41,767 nt of DNA from Richelia sp. SL_2_1. GTDB lineage: Bacteria; Cyanobacteriota; Cyanobacteriia; Cyanobacteriales; Nostocaceae. The position numbers were made by a program, and so were the translations under genes. The notes beneath the pieces are model-generated. The model worked only from the letters and a program-made list of their open reading frames with translations, did not search any database and had not been told where the DNA came from. Of this stretch, positions 1 through 8,464 are shown piece by piece (the stretch's first letter is position 1; each line of letters begins with the position of its first letter). The stretch is from positions 1 through 41,767 of the forward strand of contig JAAUSO010000047.1 of the NCBI GenBank assembly GCA_012033205.1, given 5' to 3'.

Positions 1-145
1 ATTACCAATTTACCAATTACCAATTACCAATTACCAATTCAACTACCAATTACCAATTACCAATTACCAATTACCAATTACCAATTACCAATTACCAATT
101 ACCAACTATCAACTATCAACTATCAACTATCAACTATCAACTATT
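1..145. repeat. heptanucleotide tandem repeat arrays at left edge
   Basis: Perfect or near-perfect 7-bp tandem repeats run from the window edge to just before ctaC. The first block has unit ACCAATT (to about 105) and the second has unit ATCAACT (about 106-143). Such short tandemly repeated repetitive sequences are typical of filamentous cyanobacteria. The array reaches off the left edge, so its full length and the upstream gene are unknown. Confidence 0.95.
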
Positions 146-153
146 TCTTACTT

Positions 154-1062
154 ATGACAAGACGCGAGATTATATCAATAATTATCAGTGCGATTATTCT
201 AGCTATTGTTAGTTTATGGATTGGACAACAAGCTTATTCTTGGCTTCCTCCACAAGCTGCAAGTGAATCTCTATTAATAGATGATTTATTCAGCTTTTTA
301 GTAACAATCGGTGCATTTATCTTTTTGGGAGTTACAGGTGCGCTATTGTATTCGGTTATTTTCAATCGTGCGAGTAAATATGACGTTAGCGATGGTCCGC
401 CGATTGAAGGTAATATTACTTTAGAAATTATCTGGACAGCAATTCCATTTGTGTTAGTGATTTGGATTGGAGTTTATAGTTACCAAATTTACGACCAAAT
501 GTCAATTCTCGGTCCAATGGAACATCACCATATGTCCATGGGAATGAAATCGGCTAATGCCCAGCCAATTTCACAAGCATCAGAAACAGTTGAAAAGCCT
601 GAAAAAATAGAAGTCACAGCTAAACAATGGGCTTGGATTTTTGACTATCCTCAAGCAAAGATTAGCAGTACCGAATTGCACTTACCAGTCAACGAGCGTG
701 CTTATCTAACACTGCAATCACCGGATGTGATACATGGTTTTTATATTCCTGCATTTCGCGTCAAGCAAGACGTAATTCCCGGTGAAACAATCAACTTTGA
801 ATTCACTCCCATCCTTGAAGGTAAATATAGACTGCGGGATTCACAGTATAGCGGTACTTACTTCGCTGCAATGCAGGCTGATGTTGTTGTAGAATCTGCT
901 GAAAAATATCATCAGTGGTTAAAAGAAGCATCAAATCGCCAACCATCTGCCGCATTCAATCAAGCAGCGTCAGAATATACGAGTAAATCAGATAAAGCAA
1001 TTGAGAGCAATTGGCCAACAGTTAAGCCTGCGGAACCTCCTGTAGTTAATTATCACAGTTAA
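154..1062 (+). CDS. ctaC: ARTO-type terminal oxidase subunit II, no CuA site (CtaC)
   Basis: Subunit II of a heme-copper terminal oxidase. Two N-terminal membrane helices (about residues 7-28 and 45-68, with a further hydrophobic stretch at 90-110) are followed by a cupredoxin domain from about 150. The first CuA-site histidine is kept (H193 in VIHGFYIPAFRVKQ). In the second loop (224-239, YRLRDSQYSGTYFAAM) the two copper cysteines are D228 and S232 and the histidine is F236, so no CuA centre can form. This is the hallmark of cyanobacterial ARTO, which is thought to oxidise quinol rather than cytochrome c. A His/Met-rich linker (HHHMSMGM, about 123-130) lies between membrane and domain. ATG start at 154 directly after a repeat array; no clear Shine-Dalgarno. 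First gene of a ctaC-ctaD-ctaE run. Confidence 0.92.
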   Translation: MTRREIISIIISAIILAIVSLWIGQQAYSWLPPQAASESLLIDDLFSFLVTIGAFIFLGVTGALLYSVIFNRASKYDVSDGPPIEGNITLEIIWTAIPFVLVIWIGVYSYQIYDQMSILGPMEHHHMSMGMKSANAQPISQASETVEKPEKIEVTAKQWAWIFDYPQAKISSTELHLPVNERAYLTLQSPDVIHGFYIPAFRVKQDVIPGETINFEFTPILEGKYRLRDSQYSGTYFAAMQADVVVESAEKYHQWLKEASNRQPSAAFNQAASEYTSKSDKAIESNWPTVKPAEPPVVNYHS

Positions 1063-1131
1063 TTGGTAATGGGTAATGGGTAATTGGTAATTGGTAATTG
1101 GTAATTGGTAATGGGTAATGGGTAATTGGGC
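1061..1131. repeat. heptanucleotide array, inverted relative to the one upstream of ctaC
   Basis: Units of GGTAATT and GGTAATG follow the ctaC stop codon. They are the reverse complement of the ACCAATT units at 1-105, so ctaC is bracketed by inverted heptamer arrays. Confidence 0.9.
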
Positions 1132-1221
1132 ATTAAATTAATATATAGCGAGCGAGACGTATGTCCTTGCGGACACGCTTAGCTAACGCACTCCGGTAGT
1201 GCTAACTCCTAACTCCCGTAC

Positions 1222-1242
1222 AGACGTAGCATTGCTACGTCT
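1222..1242. repeat. GAGACG-family palindrome
   Basis: AGACGTAGC and GCTACGTCT form a perfect 9-bp stem with an ATT loop. Related palindromes occur at 17858-17885 and 25242-25267, so this is a dispersed repeat and not a gene-specific signal. Confidence 0.75.
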
Positions 1243-1249
1243 CTACAAA

Positions 1250-1302
1250 ACTAACTCCGGTGGTACTAACTCCGGTGGTACTAACTCCGGTGGTACTAAC
1301 TC
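1250..1302. repeat. 15-bp tandem repeat upstream of ctaD
   Basis: ACTAACTCCGGTGGT occurs three times without gaps (1250-1264, 1265-1279, 1280-1294), then a partial fourth copy to 1302. It lies 40-90 bp before the ctaD start, within the ctaC-ctaD spacer, next to short ATCTAAAA repeats (about 1310-1334). Confidence 0.9.
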
Positions 1303-1339
1303 TCAATCCAAAATCTAAAATCTAAAATCCAAAATTGAA

Positions 1340-3013
1340 ATGACTAGCACTCAAGACAAAAATATCGAAGTTCTTAATGAACATCATCATCATCCTCCAA
1401 CAACTTGGAAAACCTACTTTACTTTCAGTACCGACCATAAAGTAATTGGTATCCAATATATAGTTACTGCCTTCGTATTTTTCCTGATTGGTGGGGTTTT
1501 CGCGATGATTATTCGCGGCGAATTAATTACCCCAGAATCAGACTTGGTAGACCGCACTGTTTATAATGCTATGTTTACCATGCACGGTACCGTAATGCTG
1601 TTCATGTGGACGTTTCCAGTACTGGCAGGTTTGGCGAACTACCTCGTACCTTTGCAGATTGGAGCCAGAGATATGGCGTTCCCTCGTCTGAATGCTCTTG
1701 CCTTCTGGATGGTTCCTGTGTTTGGAATTATACTGATGGCGAGCTTCTTCGTTCCTGGAGGTCCTGCACAAGCTGGTTGGTGGTCTTATCCACCTGTAAG
1801 TACTCAAAATCCTACGGGTCTTTTATTTAATGGACAGTTCCTGTGGCTGATAGCTGTGGCATTATCGGGGGTATCTTCGATTTTGGGTGCGGTAAATATT
1901 GTTACTACAATTTTCCGGATGAGAGCGCCGGGAATGGGCTTTTTCAAAATGCCTGCTTATGTGTGGACGGTATTAAGCGCTCAGATGATTCAATTGTTTG
2001 GATTGCCTGCATTAACTGCCGGTGCGGTAATGCTGTTGTTCGACCTCAGCGTGGGAACTAGTTTCTTTGACCCGGCTAAGGGCGGCGACCCAGTTTTGTA
2101 CCAGCATTTTTTCTGGTTTTATTCGCATCCTGCGGTCTATGTAATTATACTGCCAATTTTCGGAATTTTTTCCGAGATATTTCCGGTTTACGCTCGCAAG
2201 CCGCTATTTGGTTACAAAGTGGTAGCCGTTTCATCCTTGATTATCACTGGATTGAGTGCTGTGGTATGGGTTCACCATATGTTTGCTAGCGGTACTCCCG
2301 GTTGGATGCGGATGTTGTTTATGTTCTCCACAATGTTGATTTCCGTACCCACTGGAATCAAGGTATTTGCTTGGGTAGCCACTGTTTGGGGAGGAAAATT
2401 ACGGCTTGATACACCAATGTTGTTTGCATTGGGTGGATTAACGATGTTTGTCTTTGCTGGTATCACTGGTATTATGCTGGCTGCGGTTCCCATTGACATT
2501 CATGTTAATAATACTTACTTCGTTGTAGGTCATTTCCACTATGTGATTTATGGTGCAACGGTAATGGGTATTTATGCGGCCTTATACCATTGGTTCCCCA
2601 AGATGACTGGAAGGATGTATTACGAAGGTTTGGGTAAATTGCATTTCTGGTTAACCTTTATCGGTGCAAACCTCAACTTCTTCCCCATGCACCCATTAGG
2701 ATTACAAGGAATGCCCCGTCGAGTTGCTTCCTACGATCCAGAATTTGCATTTTGGAATGTCATTGCGAGTATCGGTGGATTTATTTTAGGAATGTCTACG
2801 TTACCGTTTTTACTTAATATGATTAGTTCATGGGTTGATGGTAAGAAAGCACCAGATAATCCTTGGAGAGCAATTGGTTTAGAGTGGTTAGTTTCTTCAC
2901 CACCACCTGTGGAAAACTTTGAAAAACAGCTACCAATTGTGATTGCTGAACCCTACGGTTATGGGAAATCAACACCTGAAGATTTAGTTGCTAATGCTGC
3001 GGATTTGAATTAA
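1340..3013 (+). CDS. ctaD: ARTO-type terminal oxidase subunit I (CtaD), A2 type with YS motif
   Basis: Catalytic subunit of the heme-copper oxidase that reduces O2 to water in the membrane. The expected ligands are present: H82 and H400 for the low-spin heme, H398 for the high-spin heme, and H263, H312 and H313 for CuB, with the cross-link tyrosine Y267. K341 of the K channel is present in SVPTGIKVF. The usual D-channel glutamate (HPEVY) is alanine, and the preceding residues are Y261-S262 (FWFYSHPAVY). This Tyr-Ser replacement defines the A2 subclass. The soluble N-terminus carries HHHHPP (15-20). At 557 residues the length is normal. ATG at 1340; 277 bp of repeats separate it from ctaC. It is expected to act with the CuA-less CtaC and with CtaE. 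Confidence 0.97.
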   Translation: MTSTQDKNIEVLNEHHHHPPTTWKTYFTFSTDHKVIGIQYIVTAFVFFLIGGVFAMIIRGELITPESDLVDRTVYNAMFTMHGTVMLFMWTFPVLAGLANYLVPLQIGARDMAFPRLNALAFWMVPVFGIILMASFFVPGGPAQAGWWSYPPVSTQNPTGLLFNGQFLWLIAVALSGVSSILGAVNIVTTIFRMRAPGMGFFKMPAYVWTVLSAQMIQLFGLPALTAGAVMLLFDLSVGTSFFDPAKGGDPVLYQHFFWFYSHPAVYVIILPIFGIFSEIFPVYARKPLFGYKVVAVSSLIITGLSAVVWVHHMFASGTPGWMRMLFMFSTMLISVPTGIKVFAWVATVWGGKLRLDTPMLFALGGLTMFVFAGITGIMLAAVPIDIHVNNTYFVVGHFHYVIYGATVMGIYAALYHWFPKMTGRMYYEGLGKLHFWLTFIGANLNFFPMHPLGLQGMPRRVASYDPEFAFWNVIASIGGFILGMSTLPFLLNMISSWVDGKKAPDNPWRAIGLEWLVSSPPPVENFEKQLPIVIAEPYGYGKSTPEDLVANAADLN

Positions 3014-3129
3014 ATCAGTAGTAAAGAGTTCCCAAATTCTAACTGGAATTCACATCAAGGATAAATTGCGATCGCGATTCACTGAGTTTCCTGATTCTAG
3101 TAGTTTATTTCATTAGTTTTGAGAGGTTC

Positions 3130-3174
3130 GTAGTTGCGATTTATCGCTCAAATTAAGGGCTAAAGCCCAACTAC
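3130..3174. repeat. dispersed palindromic repeat able to form a three-way junction
   Basis: The outer arms GTAGTTG (3130-3136) and CAACTAC (3168-3174) enclose two perfect hairpins, GCGAT-TT-ATCGC (3136-3147) and GGGCT-AA-AGCCC (3157-3168). It lies in the ctaD-ctaE spacer. The layout is that of known cyanobacterial dispersed repeats; no function can be read from it. Confidence 0.7.
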
Positions 3175-3281
3175 AAACATTTAAATTTAATAACATGGAC
3201 TACTAGTTGGAACTCTTAACAGTCAACAAGGAACACTTAGGTTTATTGATTTTTTCAATTTTCAATATTGAGTCCTATATT

Positions 3282-3911
3282 ATGAATACTACAAACGGGA
3301 ATATGGCACAGGCACAAGATGAATTACAGTTATCAAATAGTGCAATTTTAGCCGCACACGAACATGATGAAGAAGGCAATAGTATGTTTGGCTTCATTGT
3401 GTTTCTGCTTTCGGAAAGTGTGATTTTCTTAAGTTTTTTTGTAGGATATATAGTCTACAAAACCACAACTACAGATTGGCTACCAGCAGGAGTTGAAGGG
3501 TTAGAGGTTCGAGAACCTGCCATAAATACAGTAATTCTAGTTTCGAGTAGTTTTGTAATTTATTTTGCAGAAAGAGCTTTAAAAAATCATAACGTTTGGC
3601 TTTTTCGCCTATTTTGGCTATTAACAATGGCGATGGGAAGTTATTTTCTATATGGGCAAGCTGTTGAATGGAATAGTCTAGAATTTAGTTTTACATCAGG
3701 TACATTTGGTGGAACTTTTTACTTGTTAACTGGCTTCCATGGTTTACACGTTTTTAGTGGTGTTTTGTTGCAGTTAACTATGTTGATTCGTTCGTTTATT
3801 CCTGGTAATTACGAAAAAGGTCATTTCGGTGTAGATGCAACTTCATTATTTTGGCACTTTGTTGATGTAATTTGGATTATTTTATTTCTACTTCTTTATG
3901 TTTGGCAATAA
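3282..3911 (+). CDS. ctaE: cytochrome c oxidase subunit III-like protein (CtaE), ARTO set
   Basis: Subunit III of the heme-copper oxidase, a membrane protein that supports the catalytic subunit. About five hydrophobic helices are visible. Family motifs are FIVFLLSESVIFLSFF near the N-terminus, LLTGFHGLHVFSGVLLQL in the middle and WHFVDVIWIILFLLLYVW at the C-terminus. I start it at ATG 3282 (MNTTNGNMAQAQDELQ), giving 209 residues, the usual length. The frame stays open upstream to a TTG at 3207, but the extra 25 residues have no family match. It follows ctaD by 268 bp, and that gap holds a dispersed repeat and a HIP1 site. Confidence 0.93.
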   Translation: MNTTNGNMAQAQDELQLSNSAILAAHEHDEEGNSMFGFIVFLLSESVIFLSFFVGYIVYKTTTTDWLPAGVEGLEVREPAINTVILVSSSFVIYFAERALKNHNVWLFRLFWLLTMAMGSYFLYGQAVEWNSLEFSFTSGTFGGTFYLLTGFHGLHVFSGVLLQLTMLIRSFIPGNYEKGHFGVDATSLFWHFVDVIWIILFLLLYVWQ

Positions 3912-3914
3912 GAA

Positions 3915-4010
3915 TAGGTCAAAGGTTAAAGGTTAAAGGTCAAAGGTGTAATAACTTATAACAACTAACAACCAACAACTATCCACTAACAACTAACAAC
4001 CAACAATTAA
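3915..4010. repeat. heptanucleotide tandem arrays (AAAGGTT/AAAGGTC, then AACTAAC/AACCAAC)
   Basis: Two different 7-bp arrays fill the whole 101-bp spacer between ctaE and the GMC oxidoreductase gene. Any promoter or ribosome-binding signal for the downstream gene would have to lie within repeat DNA. Confidence 0.9.
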
Positions 4011-4012
4011 CT

Positions 4013-5503
4013 ATGATTATTGATGACGAATATTACGATGTAATAATTATCGGTACTGGTGCTGGTGGAGGGACTTTAGCTCGTAAATTAGCACCTACTG
4101 GAAAGAAAATTCTCGTTTTAGAACAAGGAGAATTCTTAGAAAAAGAAAGTTCGCAATTAGTTGATGTGGAGGTTTTTAAAAAAGAAAATTTCCATGCACC
4201 AGAACAATGGTATGAAGAAGAAGGTGACTTTTTCTATCCTCAAACAAGTTATTCTGTTGGTGGTAATACCAAAATTTATAGTGGTGTATTACAACGGATG
4301 CGAGAACAGGATTTTGAAAAAGTTCAGCATCAAGATGGTATTTCTCCGGAATGGGAAGTTAAATACAAAGATTTTGAATCTTACTATACAGAAGCTGAAA
4401 AACTTTATCAAGTCCACGGTCAAACTGGTGATGATTTAACCGAACCTTCTCGTAGTCAAGGTTTTCCTTTTGCTGTAGTTGATAGTGAACCACAAGTTGA
4501 AGATATTTGTAATAGTATCTCCAAACAAGGATTACATCCAGCATACCTTCCTATTGGAATCGGAGAACAAGGACGAACTGATGCAGAAGATACTGGAATT
4601 TCTCCTACAATTAAAGCTCATGATAATGTGACGCTGAAAACTTCTGCAAAAGTTGTATGTTTACACACCAATCCTTCAGGAAAAGAAGTTAAAGCTGTAG
4701 AAGCAAGAATTGGAGAACAATCTTATTTGTTCATAGGACATATTATTGTACTTTCTTGTGGTGCAATAAATTCCGCAGCATTATTATTACGTTCTGCTAA
4801 TGAAAAACATCCTAAAGGACTTGGGAATAGTTCAGATTTAGTAGGACGTAATTTGATGAAACAATTGATGACGGTATTAGTACAGCTTACTAACACTACC
4901 AACTCTGGATTGTTTCAAAGAACTCGCTATATTAATGATTTCTATTGGGGTGATGAAAATTTTGCTTACCCCATGGGTCATATTCAAAATTCTGGTGGTA
5001 TTCTTCAAGATGTAATCTTCTCTGAATCACCACCACTTTTATCGGTTGTCGCTAAATTAATGCCAGAATTTGGCTTAAAACAATTAGCAAAACGTTCTAT
5101 CGGTTGGTGGTTACAAAGTGAAGATTTACCAACACCAAAAAATCGCGTTCGTGTGGATAATTCCAAATTATATATAGATTATAAAGCGAATAACACCGAA
5201 GCACATGACCGTTTAATTTATCGTTGGATTGATGTACTCAAAGCCGTAGATGGAAATAAACAAAATATTTATCCTCGTGGTGAAACACCAATTCAAGTAG
5301 TAGCTCATCAGTCGGGAACTTGTCGTTTTGGGGAAGATTCTAGAACTTCAGTTCTCAATCTTAATTGTCGCACTCACGATATAGATAATCTTTACGTTGT
5401 CGATAGTAGTTTCTTTCCTTCCATTTCTGCAACTAGTCCCGGTTTAACAGTTATTGCTAACAGTTTACGGGTAGGAGAGCATTTGATTGAAAGGTTAGGA
5501 TAA
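4013..5503 (+). CDS. GMC-family FAD-dependent oxidoreductase
   Basis: Flavoprotein of the glucose-methanol-choline family, which oxidises alcohol groups of small molecules; the substrate cannot be told from sequence. The ADP-binding Rossmann motif is at residues 12-20 (GTGAGGGTL), followed by the acidic residue at the end of the second strand (VLEQGE). The FAD-contact segment YSVGGNTKIYSGV lies near residue 85. The C-terminal signature contains HQSGTCRFGED and then NLYVVDSSFFPSISATSPGL, a normal GMC C-terminus with its histidine. No signal peptide is seen. It is 496 residues long, complete, and lies on the same strand just after ctaE. A quinone-coupled dehydrogenase feeding the oxidase is possible, but that is inference from position only. 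Confidence 0.88.
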   Translation: MIIDDEYYDVIIIGTGAGGGTLARKLAPTGKKILVLEQGEFLEKESSQLVDVEVFKKENFHAPEQWYEEEGDFFYPQTSYSVGGNTKIYSGVLQRMREQDFEKVQHQDGISPEWEVKYKDFESYYTEAEKLYQVHGQTGDDLTEPSRSQGFPFAVVDSEPQVEDICNSISKQGLHPAYLPIGIGEQGRTDAEDTGISPTIKAHDNVTLKTSAKVVCLHTNPSGKEVKAVEARIGEQSYLFIGHIIVLSCGAINSAALLLRSANEKHPKGLGNSSDLVGRNLMKQLMTVLVQLTNTTNSGLFQRTRYINDFYWGDENFAYPMGHIQNSGGILQDVIFSESPPLLSVVAKLMPEFGLKQLAKRSIGWWLQSEDLPTPKNRVRVDNSKLYIDYKANNTEAHDRLIYRWIDVLKAVDGNKQNIYPRGETPIQVVAHQSGTCRFGEDSRTSVLNLNCRTHDIDNLYVVDSSFFPSISATSPGLTVIANSLRVGEHLIERLG

Positions 5504-5544
5504 GCAAAGGGATGGGGGATGGGGAGACAAGGGGATAAAATTCT

Positions 5545-5600
5545 CAACTCCTAACTCTTAACTCTTAACTCTTAACTCTTAACTCCTAACTCCTAACTCC
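5545..5600. repeat. heptanucleotide array (AACTCTT/AACTCCT)
   Basis: 7-bp tandem units lie between the convergent GMC oxidoreductase and TolC-like genes, ending four bases before the TolC-like stop codon. Confidence 0.9.
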
Positions 5601-5603
5601 TCC

Positions 5604-7126
5604 CTATTCCCTATTATTTACATCAATATTAACTTGCCAAGTTTGTAAGGTAGTTCCTAAAAATTGATCTAGTTCTGTTAAAGCATTCAGATATTGAATA
5701 GTAGCGGATAATTCGGCATTTTGTGCTTGAACTAAATCATTGCGAAATTTGACAATATCTATAATTCTGATATTACCACCTAATTTTTGTTTTTGTTGTT
5801 CGATATCAAGTAGTCTTTTTGATAGTTGAGTTGCTTGTCTTGCTAATTCTAGTTGCGAAAAGCTTAAATTAATATTTCTAATTTTATCTTGTAGTTGAAT
5901 ATCTAGATTTTGATTGGTATCTTGAAAACTATTTTCTGATTTTTCTAAATTAATTCGTGCTGCTTCTACTCCTTGCTGTAAAGATAAATCCCCGATAGTC
6001 CGAGTTATAGCTAATCCGGCTCTTGCATCATTACTTTGATTGCTACCATCGCTCAGATCGACATTCAAACTTAAATCCCAGCGTTTTTCATTCTTTGCCA
6101 ACATCAATCCAATTTTATTTGTTTCTAAGTCAAGTAGCGATTGTAAATATAATGGTTGATTTTTAATTGCAGTTTGTTTAAGGTTTTCTAAATCAAGTTG
6201 AACTCTTTCAACTGTGGGTATTTCTGCTGCCTCTATTTTGGTATTTTTGTCAATATCAAGAATTGACAATAGTGCTAATTTACTTGATTCTAAATTATTC
6301 TGTGCTGCAAGTAAGCTAACACGAAGGTTGGCAATATTTGCTTCTTCCTGAACAATTTCAACTGGTGCTATTCTCCCAGCCGCAATTAAAGCTTTGGTCA
6401 CTTCTAATGATTCTTGGGCATTTTTGAAAGATAGTTCTTCAATTTTAACTCTTTCTTGAGCTTCTAGTAATTGCCGATAAACAGTGATACTTGTGGTAAT
6501 TGTATCGGCTAATGTTCTTTTTAAATTAATAATATTATTTTGCTCACTGATGCGTGCTAACTCAATCGAGGCTTTATTAACTGTAATTCCAGCACCTCTT
6601 AATAATGGTTGACGGAAGCTTAATTGTAAGTTTTGGTCAAAGTTATTATTATTAATATTACTGATATTATTATTGCCGTTATTAGTTCTAGTATTACCAA
6701 CCCAACCAAAACTAATTTCTGCTCCTGTGGGAATTTTCATCGATACTTTTGCATCAAGATTACCATTATATTAGTTGTGTTGCCTAATTTATTTGTAGAT
6801 AAAGATAATGTAGGTGTAAAATCAGGATTGAATTTATCTTCTGCAACTGCTAATTCTCCTTTTTGTACTGTTCTATCTAAATAAGCATTTTTAATTTCTG
6901 TGTTATTTGCTAATACTAATACAACGACATCTTTTAACATTAATCTCTTAATATTATTGTCTGATTCTGGTGTAATTTTGAAAATTGCTGGATAATTATT
7001 TTGATTTTTTTCTGTGGATGAATTCGTTTGACTATAAGCAGGTAAATTTTGATAAAGCACTAACAAAATAGCGACGGCAATCAAATTAATTTTGTTAATC
7101 AATAAAAATAATTCAGAGTTTTTCAT
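5604..7126 (-). CDS. TolC-like outer membrane efflux protein, frameshifted as read
   Basis: Outer-membrane channel of an efflux system. It reads as two overlapping frames: 7126-6737 (129 residues; hydrophobic signal peptide ending near QNLPAYSQ, then the first TolC helices, KDVVVLVLANNTEIKNAYLD) and 6740-5604 (378 residues; long helical repeats and FRQPLLRGAGI, typical of the family). The break is at about 6765-6772. Adding one T on the coding strand turns TTN-IMVIL into TTNINGNLDAKVSMKIPTG, joining the two parts into a normal protein of about 507 residues. It is last in a minus-strand run after the membrane fusion and permease genes. One missing base suggests sequencing error or a recent mutation. 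As read, it would give a short protein only. Confidence 0.85.
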
Positions 7127-7270
7127 ATTTAATTTACATAATGTTTCAGCCGGAACAGTGATATTTATGTAAGAAAAAGATAGTTGTTAATTTTGATTGA
7201 TTCTTTTTGTCAAATAACAGGTTTATTTAATCTAAAATCTAAAATTTAAAATCTAAAATATCTTGGTCAT

Positions 7271-8452
7271 TTAAGACGACCTTAACGCTTTTACAGGGTC
7301 TAATTGACTAGCACGTAAAGCCGGGAAAAAACCCGCTCCTACTCCTACTAATAAAGCCGAACCTAAAGATAAACTCACAGTTTTTAATTCAAATTTGTAG
7401 GGTAAACTAAATGTCTGAGCAACAACAGTAGTAATCCCATGTACTGCGGTAACAGCGGTGATTCCTCCGAACAAACTTAAGATGGCTGCTTCCAGAATAA
7501 ATTGCCATAAAATCTCGGATTTTGTAGCACCAATTGCTCTTCTCAAACCGATTTCCGCAGTCCTTTCTATAACAGCTGCAATGGTAATATTTGTAATTCC
7601 CACACCACCAATTAATAATGCAATCATCCCCACTACAGTTAGTCCTTGGGAAGCCATTTCTAAAGTTTGTTTTTGGGCTACAATCTCTTCGATATTACTA
7701 TAAGCATACACTTCTGCATTAGGTAAACGTTTTTTTAATAATTCTTCTGCTTTGGTTTTAATTTCCTCCATTTTTTCCGGGTACAGTGGACGAATTGAAA
7801 TCGATTCAATATTCTCCATCCCTGTCATGGCGCTGTATATCGAAATTGGTAACAATATCATTCCTTTTGGTTCTTCACCAAAGCTTATTTTACTTTCAAT
7901 AACTCCTACTATTAAATAAAGTCTGCCATCGCTAAATAATTGCTGTTCTAAAGGATTTTCTTGTTGAAATAATTGTTCTGCTAAAACTTTATCGATAACA
8001 ATTACTGGTCGATATTTGGTAAAGTCATTGGAATTTAAAAACCGACCTTTTAATAGTTTTCTACCTGTAGTTTTGAGATAATCTTGAGTAACTGCGAACA
8101 TTTGTGGCTGAGCTTCTTGCGCTTGAAAAAAGACTTTATTCTCATATCCACCAAAACGATTGATACCACTAATAGCAGTAATATTCTGAATATTGCGTTG
8201 TAGGTAAGTCATATCTGTTAAATTTATACTTCTTCCTTCAACTTCAATATAATAACTCCCAATTTGTACTTGAGGTGCGTCTCTTGCTGCTAATTGTTCG
8301 GCAATAACTGCACGACTAATATCACCAACTTGCAAAGTAGCATTTACCGCACCAACTCCCATAAATACGCCCAAAGCTGTTAATGTAGAACGCAATTTAT
8401 TAGCTACTAATGATTTACAACTGAGGATAATTAAATCTTGGATAGAAAGCAT
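7271..8452 (-). CDS. ABC transporter permease, MacB/DevC type
   Basis: Membrane subunit of an ABC efflux system. It has the MacB-type layout: an N-terminal helix (SLVANKLRSTLTALGVFMGVGAV), a large periplasmic domain of about 200 residues, then three C-terminal helices. FtsX-like motifs include RTAEIGLRRAIGATKSEI and the end GFFPALRASQLDPVKALR. No nucleotide-binding domain is fused (393 residues), so an ATPase must come from another gene, and none is adjacent. ATG at 8452, 12 bp after the stop of the membrane fusion gene, so the two are surely co-transcribed. Such transporters export peptides, lipids or glycolipids (DevBCA exports heterocyst glycolipids); the cargo here is unknown. Confidence 0.9.
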   Translation of the reverse strand: MLSIQDLIILSCKSLVANKLRSTLTALGVFMGVGAVNATLQVGDISRAVIAEQLAARDAPQVQIGSYYIEVEGRSINLTDMTYLQRNIQNITAISGINRFGGYENKVFFQAQEAQPQMFAVTQDYLKTTGRKLLKGRFLNSNDFTKYRPVIVIDKVLAEQLFQQENPLEQQLFSDGRLYLIVGVIESKISFGEEPKGMILLPISIYSAMTGMENIESISIRPLYPEKMEEIKTKAEELLKKRLPNAEVYAYSNIEEIVAQKQTLEMASQGLTVVGMIALLIGGVGITNITIAAVIERTAEIGLRRAIGATKSEILWQFILEAAILSLFGGITAVTAVHGITTVVAQTFSLPYKFELKTVSLSLGSALLVGVGAGFFPALRASQLDPVKALRSS

Positions 8453-8464
8453 TTTGGTTATCTA

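Noticed and set aside
1-145. CRISPR array, because of regular repeats at the edge
   Set aside because: Units are 7 bp with no spacers, so they are simple tandem heptamers; no cas gene is present.
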